A model generated the notes under the pieces. The model worked only from the letters and a program-made list of their open reading frames with translations. It did not search any database and was not told the DNA's origin. Made by a program: the position numbers and the translations under genes. Positions 37,836 through 47,207 of a DNA stretch of 64,000 bases are shown here, in pieces (position 1 is the first letter of the stretch; every line of letters starts with the position of its first letter). This stretch comes from Cytophaga sp. FL35 (GTDB lineage: Bacteria > Bacteroidota > Bacteroidia > Flavobacteriales > Flavobacteriaceae), in NCBI RefSeq assembly GCF_014349235.1, contig NZ_JACSOH010000002.1, positions 62,001 to 126,000 on the forward strand. Direction: 5' to 3'.

Positions 37836-39293
37836 ATGCTAAAGCAACATCTACAATTCAAGTTATCGCAAAAACTATCGCCTCAGCAGATACAACTGAT
37901 GAAGCTCATTCAATTGCCTACCCAGGCTTTTGAACAAAGGTTGAAGCAAGAATTGGAAGAAAATCCTGCTTTGGAGGGTGGAAAAGAAGAATTGGACACC
38001 TATGATGATGAATTTTCAGACCCCTACGAAACTGAAAATGACAATGAAACCATCAATACGGAAGATATCAACATTGATGATTATCTAAGTGATGATGAAA
38101 TTCCTGATTACAGAACCAAGGCCAACAATTACAGTTCAGATGACGAGGAAAAAAGCGTGCCTTATGCAGCAGGTGTTTCCTTTAACCAGTACTTGATCAA
38201 TCAATTGAATACTGTATATTTAAGCGATGACGAATGGAGCATTGCCGAGTTTTTAGTGGGAAGTGTGGATGAAAGCGGTTATATAAGAAGGCCTTTATCC
38301 GATATCCTGGACGATTTGGCCTTTACCCAAAATATATACACGGACGAAGAGACTATTGAGAAGGTATTAAGGATAGTTCAAAAACTTGATCCCCCGGGTG
38401 TAGCCGCACGTTCTCTAGAAGAATGTCTTACCATACAACTAAAACGAAAAGAGGCTACGCCGCCCGTAGAATTGGCCATAGCGATTTTGGAGAAATCCTT
38501 TGAGCAGTTTACAAAGAAGCATTACAAAAAACTTATTCAAAAACATAACATTACCGAAGAACAACTTCGTGATGCTATTTCAGAAATAGAAAAGCTAAAT
38601 CCGAAACCTGGGGGTTCGTATTCGGGTAATAACCGCATGGTAGAGCATGTTGTCCCGGATTTCTCCATAAGGATTGTGGAAGGAGAACTAGAACTATCCT
38701 TAAATGGCAGAAACGCTCCCGAACTGCATGTTTCCAAGGAGTATAGTAATATGCTAAAAGGGTATAAGGAAACTAAGGAGAAATCAAAATCGCAAAAAGA
38801 TACCATCCTGTTCATCAAACAAAAGTTGGATGCCGCCAAATGGTTTATAGATGCCATAAGACAAAGACAGCAGACACTGTTCGTAACCATGAACGCCATC
38901 ATGCAATATCAACACGAATATTTCCTTACTGGAGACGAGCGTAACTTAAGACCGATGATCCTGAAGGATATCGCCGATGAAATAGATATGGACGTTTCTA
39001 CGGTATCCCGTGTGGCCAATAGTAAATACGTAGATACACCTTATGGTACCAAATTGATTAAGGAGTTCTTTTCAGAGTCCATGAAAAATGATCAAGGTGA
39101 AGATGTTTCTACTAGGGAGATAAAAAAAATATTGGAAACGGTCATCGGGGAAGAATCCAAGAAAAAACCACTTACCGATGATAAGTTGGCCGCCATATTA
39201 AAAGAAAAAGGATATCCTATTGCCAGGCGAACCGTTGCCAAATATAGGGAGCAATTGGATATTCCCGTTGCGAGGTTACGCAAACAGATTTAA
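37836..39293 (+). CDS. rpoN: RNA polymerase sigma-54 factor
   Basis: Alternative sigma factor that needs AAA+ activators and reads -24/-12 promoters. The 485-residue protein has the Gln/Leu-rich region I (LQFKLSQKLSPQQIQLMKLI), an acidic region II, the core-binding domain, the helix-turn-helix region and the RpoN box ARRTVAKYRE near the C-terminus. All parts are intact. It lies between asnS and a membrane-protein gene whose ATG overlaps its stop (TAATG). No sigma-54 activator is found in the window. Confidence 0.97.
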   Translation: MLKQHLQFKLSQKLSPQQIQLMKLIQLPTQAFEQRLKQELEENPALEGGKEELDTYDDEFSDPYETENDNETINTEDINIDDYLSDDEIPDYRTKANNYSSDDEEKSVPYAAGVSFNQYLINQLNTVYLSDDEWSIAEFLVGSVDESGYIRRPLSDILDDLAFTQNIYTDEETIEKVLRIVQKLDPPGVAARSLEECLTIQLKRKEATPPVELAIAILEKSFEQFTKKHYKKLIQKHNITEEQLRDAISEIEKLNPKPGGSYSGNNRMVEHVVPDFSIRIVEGELELSLNGRNAPELHVSKEYSNMLKGYKETKEKSKSQKDTILFIKQKLDAAKWFIDAIRQRQQTLFVTMNAIMQYQHEYFLTGDERNLRPMILKDIADEIDMDVSTVSRVANSKYVDTPYGTKLIKEFFSESMKNDQGEDVSTREIKKILETVIGEESKKKPLTDDKLAAILKEKGYPIARRTVAKYREQLDIPVARLRKQI

Positions 39294-39898
39294 TGAGAAT
39301 TTTTCTCTTAGTTATATCTTATATTTTCCACCCCCTATTCACTCCAATTGGGGGCACAGTTGCCTACTTTATACTAACACCTAAATTCACGCCACCAGAA
39401 TTAAAATACGGCAACCTACTGCCCATTTTTATCCTAACGGTCATCATTCCTGTCATAGCGTATTTTATTTTAAGGAATTTAGGCGTGGTATCAACCGTAT
39501 TTGTACCTAATCTAAAAGAAAGGAAATACCCCCTATACATCAACCTTTTAATTTTATTTCTAGTGGTTTATAAGGTCATTGGAAGTTATTTTATCGTAGA
39601 ATTACATTTCTTCTTTATAGGCTTAATAATAGCCACAATGACCACCTTACTTCTACTCTTTTTCAAATTAAAAGCGAGCATTCACTTAATGGGTATGGGA
39701 AGCATTTACATGTTTTTGGTTTGCCTAAGTATTCATTTTGAAATAAATATTACATTGGGCTTAAGTCTATTGACCATCGCTACGGGCCTTGTAGCAACCT
39801 CACGGATTTACCTAAAAGCACATACAAAGCCAGAGTTGGTTATAGGGTTATTTATAGGCCTCCTTTCCCAGCTAATTACGATTCAGTATTGGTTATAA
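39293..39898 (+). CDS. PAP2-like polytopic membrane protein
   Basis: A 201-residue protein with about six hydrophobic helices. It has faint PAP2 phosphatase signatures: a basic segment LKERKYP, a SIH at KASIHLMGMG where PAP2 has SGH, and TSRIYLKAHTKPELVIG, which closely follows the PAP2 pattern SRxYLxxH. The first motif is degenerate, so catalysis is uncertain. PAP2 proteins act on lipid phosphates such as undecaprenyl diphosphate or phosphatidic acid. Its start overlaps the rpoN stop, indicating co-transcription. It converges with the outer-membrane barrel gene on the other strand, 6 bp apart. Confidence 0.6.
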   Translation: MRIFLLVISYIFHPLFTPIGGTVAYFILTPKFTPPELKYGNLLPIFILTVIIPVIAYFILRNLGVVSTVFVPNLKERKYPLYINLLILFLVVYKVIGSYFIVELHFFFIGLIIATMTTLLLLFFKLKASIHLMGMGSIYMFLVCLSIHFEINITLGLSLLTIATGLVATSRIYLKAHTKPELVIGLFIGLLSQLITIQYWL

Positions 39899-39904
39899 GA
39901 ACAC

Positions 39905-40594
39905 TTAAAGAATATAGAAGATCAGCCCAATACGAAGAGAATGAACCTTTAGGTCATTACCATTCAACCCAACATTGTCATTAAAAAGATTACTAAGGGC
40001 ATAATAAGCGTGTAGATTGAAAGTGTTGTATCCAAAATTCAGCGTAGGACCGTATTGAAATCTTTTAATATCCTCATTATAAAAAGATATTTTTGCACCC
40101 TCCGTTGGTACATATTTTGACCTGCCACCAACCACGTAACCAAATTTCACACCTGCATATATCCTCCAAAACTTGTGAGACAATGCATTGGAATTTCGCC
40201 AGCGAAACTCTACTGGAAGCTCTAACATATGGGTTTCAACTTTACTTCGTTTAAAATCATCTTTGTCTTCTATTATATCATAAACAAAGGAATCATCACT
40301 TTCTAAAGCCCTTAAGTTGGAGTAATAGGTATAATAGCCATAACCCAACCCCAGTCCCATAGCTATATTTCTTTCTTTGTTAAGTGGAATGTCTTTAATA
40401 AGACCACCTTGGAGACCATAAGAAAGGTTACTTTGACTTACAGCATCTGGCTTTTCCAGTAAAAAGTTATAGGTTAAACCCAAATAAAATTGATCTTCCA
40501 AATACTTATTATCTACTAATAACGTATCCGTTTGAACTTGCCCATACCCAAGAAAGCAGACCAATAAAAGAAAAGAGAACACTAATTTTTGCAT
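39905..40594 (-). CDS. Outer-membrane beta-barrel protein (PorT/OMP_b-brl-like)
   Basis: A 229-residue protein with a signal peptide (MQKLVFSFLLLVCFLGYGQ) and alternating hydrophobic/polar strands ending in an aromatic (FYIL), as expected for an eight-stranded barrel. Segments such as QFYLGLTYNFLLEK, MGLGLGYGYYTYYSN, LELPVEFRWRN and WRIYAGVKFGYVVGG fit the PorT-like family of Bacteroidota. PorT itself is a T9SS component, but this family has many members, so I do not name it porT. It lies 76 bp after the second exbD gene, with a terminator between them, so it has its own transcript. Confidence 0.75.
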   Translation of the reverse strand: MQKLVFSFLLLVCFLGYGQVQTDTLLVDNKYLEDQFYLGLTYNFLLEKPDAVSQSNLSYGLQGGLIKDIPLNKERNIAMGLGLGYGYYTYYSNLRALESDDSFVYDIIEDKDDFKRSKVETHMLELPVEFRWRNSNALSHKFWRIYAGVKFGYVVGGRSKYVPTEGAKISFYNEDIKRFQYGPTLNFGYNTFNLHAYYALSNLFNDNVGLNGNDLKVHSLRIGLIFYIL

Positions 40595-40609
40595 ATGAAC
40601 AAAAATAAA

Positions 40610-40650
40610 ACAAAAACGCCCTGAACTTTAAAGCTCAGGGCGTTTCTTGT
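40610..40650 (-). terminator. Intrinsic terminator of the exbB-exbD operon
   Basis: On the minus strand, AAACGCCCTGA pairs with TCAGGGCGTTT around an AT-rich loop, followed by T residues. It lies between the second exbD gene and the barrel gene. Confidence 0.85.
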
Positions 40651-40670
40651 ATTAAATATGCTGTTAAACG

Positions 40671-41153
40671 CTACTGCAAGTTATTAAAAGCATCTCCATC
40701 ATAAGTGGTATAATTCACTTTGAGGGCATTTACTTTTCTCAATTCTTGCTTAATATCGGAGATAAGACCCATATTGGCATTTTTATCAACTTTTAAGGCT
40801 GTAGTTAGCACATTCTGTAGTTCCTGAGCTTTCTTAGCCCTTTCCTGCAAAATATAATCTCCAACCGCAGATGGATCTGCAAACTTGTCGTTTAATTGAA
40901 TCTTTGGCTCAGAACCAAATTGAGAAGAATATTGACTGGTAGGAGCACCTACGTAAATGTAGATTACCCTATCCTTCTTTTCTAACTTCTTAATTTCACT
41001 GGCATTTGGCAAAGTATTCTCCACCTTAAGCGAACTATCCTTCATAACGGTCACCGTCATAAAGAAAAATAACAGCATGAAAACAATGTCCGGTAATGCA
41101 GCAGTGTTAACCGCTGGTAAACCTTCATCTTTTTTCTTTGCAAACTTTGACAT
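40671..41153 (-). CDS. exbD: ExbD/TolR-family protein (second copy)
   Basis: Proton-channel accessory subunit, 160 residues. One transmembrane helix (about 20-40) carries the essential Asp in the sequence TAALPDIVFMLLFFFM, followed by a periplasmic domain. ExbB/ExbD harness the proton motive force to drive TonB-type energy transfer across the periplasm. It is the last gene of the four-gene minus-strand cluster, 23 bp after the first exbD. The domain after the helix is about 120 residues long, with an unusual Lys/Gln-rich middle. Confidence 0.9.
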   Translation of the reverse strand: MSKFAKKKDEGLPAVNTAALPDIVFMLLFFFMTVTVMKDSSLKVENTLPNASEIKKLEKKDRVIYIYVGAPTSQYSSQFGSEPKIQLNDKFADPSAVGDYILQERAKKAQELQNVLTTALKVDKNANMGLISDIKQELRKVNALKVNYTTYDGDAFNNLQ

Positions 41154-41176
41154 AGTATTCTGGTTTAACTGTTATT

Positions 41177-41782
41177 CTAATTAGTACTGGTCTCAGCTTC
41201 AGAAAGCTTTTGGGGGAATAGATCTTGAATTCTCTTCACCTTATCCTTCAATTCATCCTTTACGCTAGACTCTGTCTCAGGGTTCAAATATTCAGCTTCC
41301 ATATCGGTAAAATTCCGATTAAAAAGTCGCTGAGCTTCCCTATTTCTAAGGTCATTATAAGCACCTACCAATTCATTTTGAACAGTGATGTAAGTACTAT
41401 ACTTAGTCTCCCTATCGTTTTTAAGAGAAATAATCGCTTTAGTTGGGTTATCCGATGACTCAGTATTTTTAGCACCCTTACAATAAGTACAAGTACCGTC
41501 ACCACCATTATCCAAAAAGGCAATAGCTCTTTCCCTAAGGTTCTTTATTTCGGTAAGCTGATCCTCTACCAACAACTGACCATTTTTATTGATATTAACC
41601 TCAAAGATATTTTTCTGCTTAATAACAACATCATTCTCGGGCGGTTCTATCGGCGGTAACATACGGTCCAAACCGGCATCTGTCTCGATCGTTGTCGTTA
41701 CCAAGAAGAAAATAAGTAACAAGAACGCGATGTCTGCCATAGATCCCGCATTTACCTCTGCTGGTGCTCCTCTTTTTGGCAT
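41177..41782 (-). CDS. exbD: ExbD/TolR-family protein (first copy, with CxxC insert)
   Basis: A 201-residue ExbD-like protein. The transmembrane helix has the essential Asp in GSMADIAFLLLIFFLV. The periplasmic part is longer than usual (about 160 residues). It carries an insert near residues 105-125 with CTYCKG, a CxxC pair that could form a disulfide or bind a metal. This copy and the following one are probably partners in a heteromeric ExbD assembly. It lies 14 bp after the small membrane gene and 23 bp before the second exbD. Confidence 0.9.
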   Translation of the reverse strand: MPKRGAPAEVNAGSMADIAFLLLIFFLVTTTIETDAGLDRMLPPIEPPENDVVIKQKNIFEVNINKNGQLLVEDQLTEIKNLRERAIAFLDNGGDGTCTYCKGAKNTESSDNPTKAIISLKNDRETKYSTYITVQNELVGAYNDLRNREAQRLFNRNFTDMEAEYLNPETESSVKDELKDKVKRIQDLFPQKLSEAETSTN

Positions 41783-41796
41783 AGTTTAAATTTTAA

Positions 41797-42237
41797 TTAT
41801 TTAGTCATCTTTCTAATACCACCCCAAATCATGGAGCCAACAGCGATGATAGTCAATATAAAGAATACATTGATACCAGCACCAATTTGCTTTACTTCAC
41901 TTTCTGTGGTAGCTACGCCTCTATCGGCCATTTCTTGAAGGTTTACATCAGTACCATCGGCCATTACGTAACCAATTCCTACGACTAACAGAAAACCAAC
42001 GATTACGAACAAACTTTTCTTTAAGCTTGCCGGATTAGCAAATAAATTCTTAATAGAAAATATAAGGCTAAAGAATACCGCTACAGCTAATAAGATGTAG
42101 GTAATGATGAACATGGTATTTAGTGCGCCACTACTAGCAGCTTCGGCTGCAGGCATTTCAGACTCTGGCAACAAGAACCAAAGCACGGCACCTATCAAAC
42201 CAACTGCAATGAGCGCAATTTTTATAATCTTATGCAT
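41797..42237 (-). CDS. Small membrane protein of the exbB-exbD cluster
   Basis: A 146-residue protein with four predicted hydrophobic segments (about 5-25, 40-62, 75-92 and 125-142) and an acidic loop containing VMADGTDVNLQEMADRG between the last two. I do not recognise a named family. It is placed between exbB and exbD with gaps of 27 and 14 bp, an arrangement I expect to be conserved in related flavobacteria, so it is likely a lineage-specific subunit of the proton-channel complex. Confidence 0.75.
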   Translation of the reverse strand: MHKIIKIALIAVGLIGAVLWFLLPESEMPAAEAASSGALNTMFIITYILLAVAVFFSLIFSIKNLFANPASLKKSLFVIVGFLLVVGIGYVMADGTDVNLQEMADRGVATTESEVKQIGAGINVFFILTIIAVGSMIWGGIRKMTK

Positions 42238-42264
42238 AATTTTTAGGTTTTAAAGGTGTGCGAA

Positions 42265-43011
42265 TTACTTCTTGTGGTCTACCAACAAATCTATCAATAC
42301 GATAGAAGAATCTTCCATATCATTAACAATACTGTCAATCTTAGCAATAATGTAGTTATAGAAAATCTGAAGGATAATAGCGGTAATAAGACCAAATACC
42401 GTTGTTAATAACGCCACCTGAATATCACCTGCAATAAGGGATGCACTCAAGTTACCAACAGCACTAATTTTCTGGAAGGCCTGAATCATACCGATTACCG
42501 TACCCATGAACCCAAGCATTGGAGCAATAGCGATGAACAAGGACAACCAAGAAACATTTTTTTCCAACTGACCCATCTGTACACCACCGTAGGCAACAAC
42601 AGCCTTTTCAGCAGACTCAATGCTTTCTCCAGCCCTATCCAATCCTTGGTAATAGATGGAAGCAACAGGTCCTTTTGTGTTTCTACAAACTTCTTTTGCA
42701 GCTTCAACACCACCGGAAGCCAAAGCATCTTCTACTTGTTGCTTCAATTTAGTAGTGTTAGTAGTAGCCATGTTCAAATAGATAATTCTTTCGATAGCTA
42801 CGGCCAAGCCCAAAATCAAACATAAAAGTACAATACCCATGAAACCGGCACCACCCTGGATAAACATTTCTTTCAATACCTGGGTAAAACCTTTTTCAGC
42901 TTCAGCGGGAGCATCTTGCAACATAGTTGCGGCAGTAGCCATTGCATTTACAGTATTTGTGCTCAATACAAACAACCCGCCCATGGCTAGGATAGAGGAT
43001 AATTTTTTCAT
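42265..43011 (-). CDS. exbB: ExbB/TolQ/MotA-family proton channel protein
   Basis: A 248-residue proton-channel protein. The N-terminus has a signal-like segment (MKKLSSILAMGGLFVLSTN) typical of Bacteroidota ExbB. Three transmembrane helices follow (about 52-72, 155-178, 196-222), with the conserved stretches IAIAPMLGFMGTVIGMIQAF and ISAVGNLSASLIAGDIQVAL, which contain the channel residues. It is the first gene of the exbB-X-exbD-exbD operon and provides the motor core. No tonB gene is found in the window. Confidence 0.93.
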   Translation of the reverse strand: MKKLSSILAMGGLFVLSTNTVNAMATAATMLQDAPAEAEKGFTQVLKEMFIQGGAGFMGIVLLCLILGLAVAIERIIYLNMATTNTTKLKQQVEDALASGGVEAAKEVCRNTKGPVASIYYQGLDRAGESIESAEKAVVAYGGVQMGQLEKNVSWLSLFIAIAPMLGFMGTVIGMIQAFQKISAVGNLSASLIAGDIQVALLTTVFGLITAIILQIFYNYIIAKIDSIVNDMEDSSIVLIDLLVDHKK

Positions 43012-43255
43012 TTTTTCAAACTTAGATTAGTTATTTAATAGGGTTAAAGATAAAAAAAAATCGTAACAAAAAAAGTAAAACTTCCATGTGCGCAAGAAGC
43101 TAAAAATGTAGACTTTACAAGGGATAAACATTCATTGAACCTATAAACCCCTTACAATTTAACCACATCAAAAAGCTACTATTTTTTACATAGAAACCAA
43201 ACTTACACTTATTTTCCTTACTTACGTCTTTTACGGAAAATGTTTTTTGTACTTG

Positions 43256-43343
43256 CAGAGAGGAAGGGATTCGAACCCTCGATACACTTTTGGTGTATAC
43301 ACACTTTCCAGGCGTGCGCCTTCGACCACTCGGCCACCTCTCT
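43256..43343 (-). tRNA. tRNA-Ser (anticodon GGA)
   Basis: A 88-nt tRNA on the minus strand with long variable arm: acceptor AGAGAGG/CCTCTCT with G discriminator, D arm TGGCCGAGTGGTCGAAGGC, anticodon loop CTGGAAA (anticodon GGA, reads TCC/TCT), variable stem GTGTATACACC...GTGTAT and T arm GAGGGTTCGAATCCCTT. CCA is not encoded. Confidence 0.95.
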
Positions 43344-43454
43344 AAATCTTTTCTGCCCCTTCCTTCATCATTAAATCAGGACTAGATAGGCTTACCTTAT
43401 TAGGGCTGCCAAATAACAAAAAAAATATTAGTTGATGAAATTATAAACTGTTTT

Positions 43455-44477
43455 TTATTGCATTTCTCCCCTTAAAGAAGTCTCAAATACTGTTTTGAAG
43501 AGATTAGAGGATATATTATCGCCCAAAAGGTACATTAATTTAGTAATTGCCGCTTCCGTAGTGATGTCTTTCCCATTAATGACTCCCGCTTCTTCTAAAT
43601 GCTTGCTAGTCTCATATCTCCCCATAACAACAGACCCTCCCGAGCACTGGGTCACGTTTACTATATGAATACCATTTTCAAATGCCCTTTGCAAACAACT
43701 TATCAACCATTTTTCTGTAGGGGCATTTCCAGAGCCATAGGTTTCCAGCACCAAGCCTTTTAACCCAGGTATTTTCAATACACTCTCCAACACATTTGGA
43801 GACATATTTGGAAACAACTTTAGAATGGCCACATTGGCATCCATCCTTTTATGTACTTTTAACTTTTTTCTTTCATCCTTAACCAAATGATTTCCAAACA
43901 CCTTGAGATGCACGCCCGACTCGATCAACGGCGGATAGTTGAGTGACGCAAAGGCTTGAAAATGTTCGGCATTTATTTTAGTAGTTCGGTTCGCTCGGTA
44001 CAGTTTATATTCAAAATATAACCCCACCTCTTGAATTACCGGTTTTCCTCTTTCTTGTAAAGCCGCTATTTGTACGGCAGTTATTAAATTCTCCTTGGCA
44101 TCGGTTCTTAAATCACCAATAGGCAATTGGGACCCCGTAAATATTACCGGTTTCGATAAATTCTCCAACATAAAACTCAAGGCTGACGATGTATAGCTCA
44201 TGGTGTCACTCCCATGCAAGACCACAAAACCATCGTGCGTCTGGTAATTTTCCTCAATCAGTGAAGCTATCTTTTCCCAATGACCGGAGTTCATATTAGA
44301 GGAATCAATAGGGGTTTCAAATGAAATCGCATCAATTTTACAATCCAACTGCTTAAGCTCAGGTATCCTCTTTAAAAGTTCACTAAAGTCAAACGCTTTT
44401 AAAGCTCCGGATTTATAGTCCTTAACCATACCAATGGTACCACCAGTGTATATAATAAGTATGTTCACCTTATCCAC
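43455..44477 (-). CDS. ansA: Type I L-asparaginase
   Basis: Cytoplasmic L-asparaginase, 340 residues, without signal peptide. The two catalytic threonine regions are visible: IIYTGGTIGM near the N-terminus and VVLHGSDTMSYTSSAL near residue 88, as is the second part GSQLPIGDLRTDAKENL. Type I enzymes have lower affinity and a metabolic role compared with periplasmic type II. It is 13 bp downstream of the tatD-like gene, so they share a transcript. Confidence 0.93.
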   Translation of the reverse strand: MDKVNILIIYTGGTIGMVKDYKSGALKAFDFSELLKRIPELKQLDCKIDAISFETPIDSSNMNSGHWEKIASLIEENYQTHDGFVVLHGSDTMSYTSSALSFMLENLSKPVIFTGSQLPIGDLRTDAKENLITAVQIAALQERGKPVIQEVGLYFEYKLYRANRTTKINAEHFQAFASLNYPPLIESGVHLKVFGNHLVKDERKKLKVHKRMDANVAILKLFPNMSPNVLESVLKIPGLKGLVLETYGSGNAPTEKWLISCLQRAFENGIHIVNVTQCSGGSVVMGRYETSKHLEEAGVINGKDITTEAAITKLMYLLGDNISSNLFKTVFETSLRGEMQ

Positions 44478-44490
44478 TTACATCTTACTT

Positions 44491-45258
44491 TTAAATTCCG
44501 AAAATAGCTTTTGAGTTTTCAGTGGTTATTCTTGCCACCTCTTCTTTTGATTCACGATAGATTTCCGAAAGTTTTTCCAAGATATTTACCAAGTATAAGC
44601 TTTCGTTTCTTTTACCCCTAAAAGGAGTGGGCGCCAAATAAGGAGCGTCGGTCTCCAAAACTATTTCCGTAAGTGGCACTTCATTAAGGAACTTATCTAT
44701 TTTGCCATTCTTAAATGTAACCACTCCACCAATTCCTAATTTCATATTATATGAAATGGCTCTTTGCGCTTGTTCTAAGTCGCCGGTAAAGCAATGGAAA
44801 ATTCCGAAAAGCCCGTCTCCCTTTTCACTCTCCAACACCTCAAAAACCTCATCGAAAGCATCCCTACAATGTATTACAATGGGCAGTTGAAATCTTTTAG
44901 CCAATCTAATTTGATGAGCAAAGGCCTCCTGTTGTTCCACTAGTAGTGATTTATCCCAATATAAATCCACTCCTATTTCACCAATCGCATAGAACTTTCT
45001 TTTACCCAACATCTCTTCCACGTGAGCCAACTCCTCTTTGTAATTCTCCTTCACATGTGTAGGGTGCAAACCGGTCATTAAAAACATATGTTCCGGAAAT
45101 TCTGCCTCCAATTCCAGCATACTTTCCGTATAAGTAGAGTCGATTGCCGGGATAAAAAACCGTTGAACCCCCGCATCAATAGCACGTTGTACCACTTGAC
45201 TTCTATCATCATCAAATGCCTCACTGTATAAATGTGTATGTGTATCCGTCAAAATCAT
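44491..45258 (-). CDS. TatD-family metal-dependent hydrolase
   Basis: A 255-residue TIM-barrel hydrolase with the metal-binding pattern DTHTHLY (start), AIGEIGVDLYWDKS, IVIHCRDAFDEVFEVL, GIFHCFTGD and LETDAPYLAPTPFRGKRNE. TatD-type proteins are 3'-5' DNA/RNA exonucleases or D-aminoacyl deacylases; the name does not imply a role in Tat export. It is first in a two-gene operon with ansA. Confidence 0.92.
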   Translation of the reverse strand: MILTDTHTHLYSEAFDDDRSQVVQRAIDAGVQRFFIPAIDSTYTESMLELEAEFPEHMFLMTGLHPTHVKENYKEELAHVEEMLGKRKFYAIGEIGVDLYWDKSLLVEQQEAFAHQIRLAKRFQLPIVIHCRDAFDEVFEVLESEKGDGLFGIFHCFTGDLEQAQRAISYNMKLGIGGVVTFKNGKIDKFLNEVPLTEIVLETDAPYLAPTPFRGKRNESLYLVNILEKLSEIYRESKEEVARITTENSKAIFGI

Positions 45259-45384
45259 GTGGCAAAAGTAAGCCTATCTTTTAGCATTTTGAAACTATTA
45301 CCTTTTAACAGTAATTTGAAATGAAGAACATTAGCTTAACGTACCTTTACTCCCTTAAAAAATGTTTGACTTAAGAGCTTACGA

Positions 45385-45822
45385 ATGTCATTAAAGAAAT
45401 TTCTCCAAAAGAAAGGTTACTGCAAAATAGATTTAAAGGTGACGGCTACTGACCATTTTGAGATAAAAGCAAAAATTAATGGGATTACCGGGAGGTTTAT
45501 CTTAGACACCGGAGCTTCCAATACCTGCATTGGTTTTGATAAGGTTGAACAATTCAAACTAACCTCCGAAGCTTCTGAAATTAAGGCCGCCGGTGCAGGA
45601 GGCACCAACCTAGAAACTCTTATTTCAGTAAAAAACAAAATTGAAATAGGCGAATGGAAAAAGAAAAAAGTCAAAATTGTCCTTTTTGACCTTATCCATG
45701 TGAACGAAGCACTAGTGGCACATAATGTAAACCCGGTAGATGGGATTATTGGTGCTGATGTTTTGAAGAAAGCAAAGGCTGTTATAGATTACGATAAATC
45801 TTGCGTATACCTTAAAATGTAA
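45385..45822 (+). CDS. Retropepsin-like aspartic protease (single-domain)
   Basis: A 145-residue protein with a clan AA aspartic protease motif ILDTGASNTCIG near residue 40 and the second-half motif GIIGADVLKKAKAVIDYDKS. These are the features of single-domain retropepsin-like proteins, which act as dimers. There is no signal peptide, so it should be cytoplasmic. The physiological substrate is unknown. It is divergent from the tatD-ansA pair and shares a terminator with sucB on the other strand. Confidence 0.82.
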   Translation: MSLKKFLQKKGYCKIDLKVTATDHFEIKAKINGITGRFILDTGASNTCIGFDKVEQFKLTSEASEIKAAGAGGTNLETLISVKNKIEIGEWKKKKVKIVLFDLIHVNEALVAHNVNPVDGIIGADVLKKAKAVIDYDKSCVYLKM

Positions 45823-45828
45823 CCCAAT

Positions 45829-45862
45829 AAAAAACCCCGGAGTATCTACCCCAGGGTTATCA
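45829..45862 (-). terminator. Terminator shared by the retropepsin-like gene and sucB
   Basis: On the minus strand AACCCTGGGG pairs with CTCCGGGGTT around TAGATA (two G-T pairs), followed by TTTTTT. The A run on the plus strand side makes it probably bidirectional. Confidence 0.75.
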
Positions 45863-45880
45863 TATGGTTTAATTTAAGTT

Positions 45881-47155
45881 TTACAACTCCAAAGCTCTTT
45901 GCTCATTTCCATCCATTAGTAATTCTACCGGATTTTCCAAAGCTTCCTTGATAGCCACTAAGAAGCCAACAGACTCCTTGCCATCAATAATTCTATGGTC
46001 GTAGGACAGCGCTACGTACATGATCGGAGCAATAGCAATGGCACCATCACGAACAATAGGTCTTTCCACTATATTATGCATTCCTAAAATAGCACTTTGA
46101 GGTGGATTGATAATTGGAGTGGACAACATGGAACCAAAAACACCCCCATTGGTTATGGTAAATGTGCCTCCGGTCATCTCATCAACGGTAATTTCACCTT
46201 CCCTAGCACGGATTGCCAATCGTTTAACCTCAGACTCAACACCTCTAAAGCTCAAATTTTCAGCATTTCTGATAACTGGAACCATCAATCCCTTAGGCCC
46301 GGATACAGCAATACTGATATCACAAAAATCATAGGATATCATTTCCTTACCATCTATCATGGAATTTACCGCTGGAAATTGCTTCAAGGCCCTAACTACG
46401 GCCAAAGTGAAAAAGGACATAAAACCTAAACCTACGCCGTGCTTTGACTTAAAATCCTCTTTGTATTTAGACCGAAGTTCAAAAATAGGTGACATGTCCA
46501 CTTCGTTAAAGGTGGTAAGCATGGCCGTTTCATTTTTCACGGAAACCAACCTTTCTGCCACTTTACGTCTTAACATGGACAATTTAGACCTAGTTTCTCC
46601 CCTACTTGCTCCAGATGGAGACCCCATGGAAGGAACCGCCTTTACGGCATCATCCTTGGTAATCCTACCATCCTTACCCGTTCCTTTCACGGAGGAGGCA
46701 TCAATTCCTTTTTCGTTCAATATTTTCTTGGCAGCGGGAGATGCCACTCCTGAAGCATAGGTCTCTTTTGCCTGAGCGGGCTGAGAAGCTTTCGCATCAT
46801 TATTGGACGGAGCCTTTTCTTGATCTTTGGCCAAATCCTTTTCCGCTTTGTTACCAGCACCCTCATCCCCACTTCCAGCGGTTGAATCTGCACCAGCACT
46901 AGCACCATCCGGTTTGGGTGCATCCGTATCAATTAAACAAACCACTTCGCCTACAGCAACGGCATCGCCAACCTCGGCCTTTAAAGTAATAATCCCACTT
47001 TGCTCTGCGGGTAGTTCAAGGGTTGCCTTATCGGAATCCACTTCGGCAATGGCCTGGTCTTTCTCTACATAATCTCCATCTTCAACCAACCATTCCGCAA
47101 TCTCCACTTCGGTAATAGATTCGCCCGGAGATGGAACTTTCATTTCTAATATCAT
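45881..47155 (-). CDS. sucB: Dihydrolipoyllysine-residue succinyltransferase (2-oxoglutarate dehydrogenase E2)
   Basis: E2 core of the 2-oxoglutarate dehydrogenase complex in the TCA cycle. The 424-residue protein has an N-terminal lipoyl domain with the modified Lys in [13 protein letters not shown] (residue 43), a Pro/Ala/Lys-rich linker, the peripheral-subunit-binding domain ([15 protein letters not shown], about 137-170) and the catalytic domain with the active-site motif [11 protein letters not shown] near the C-terminus. It follows sucA by 52 bp; the pair is co-transcribed. E3 is not present here. Confidence 0.96.
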   Translation of the reverse strand: MILEMKVPSPGESITEVEIAEWLVEDGDYVEKDQAIAEVDSDKATLELPAEQSGIITLKAEVGDAVAVGEVVCLIDTDAPKPDGASAGADSTAGSGDEGAGNKAEKDLAKDQEKAPSNNDAKASQPAQAKETYASGVASPAAKKILNEKGIDASSVKGTGKDGRITKDDAVKAVPSMGSPSGASRGETRSKLSMLRRKVAERLVSVKNETAMLTTFNEVDMSPIFELRSKYKEDFKSKHGVGLGFMSFFTLAVVRALKQFPAVNSMIDGKEMISYDFCDISIAVSGPKGLMVPVIRNAENLSFRGVESEVKRLAIRAREGEITVDEMTGGTFTITNGGVFGSMLSTPIINPPQSAILGMHNIVERPIVRDGAIAIAPIMYVALSYDHRIIDGKESVGFLVAIKEALENPVELLMDGNEQRALEL

Positions 47156-47207
47156 GCTATTGTGTATTTTCTAGGTTATGATAGTTAAATTCAAAATTCT
47201 TTTAAAA

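Noticed and set aside
43017-43024. TAAGTTTG as a promoter -7 element for exbB
   Set aside because: It lies 6 bp from the start codon, so transcription would start inside the gene.
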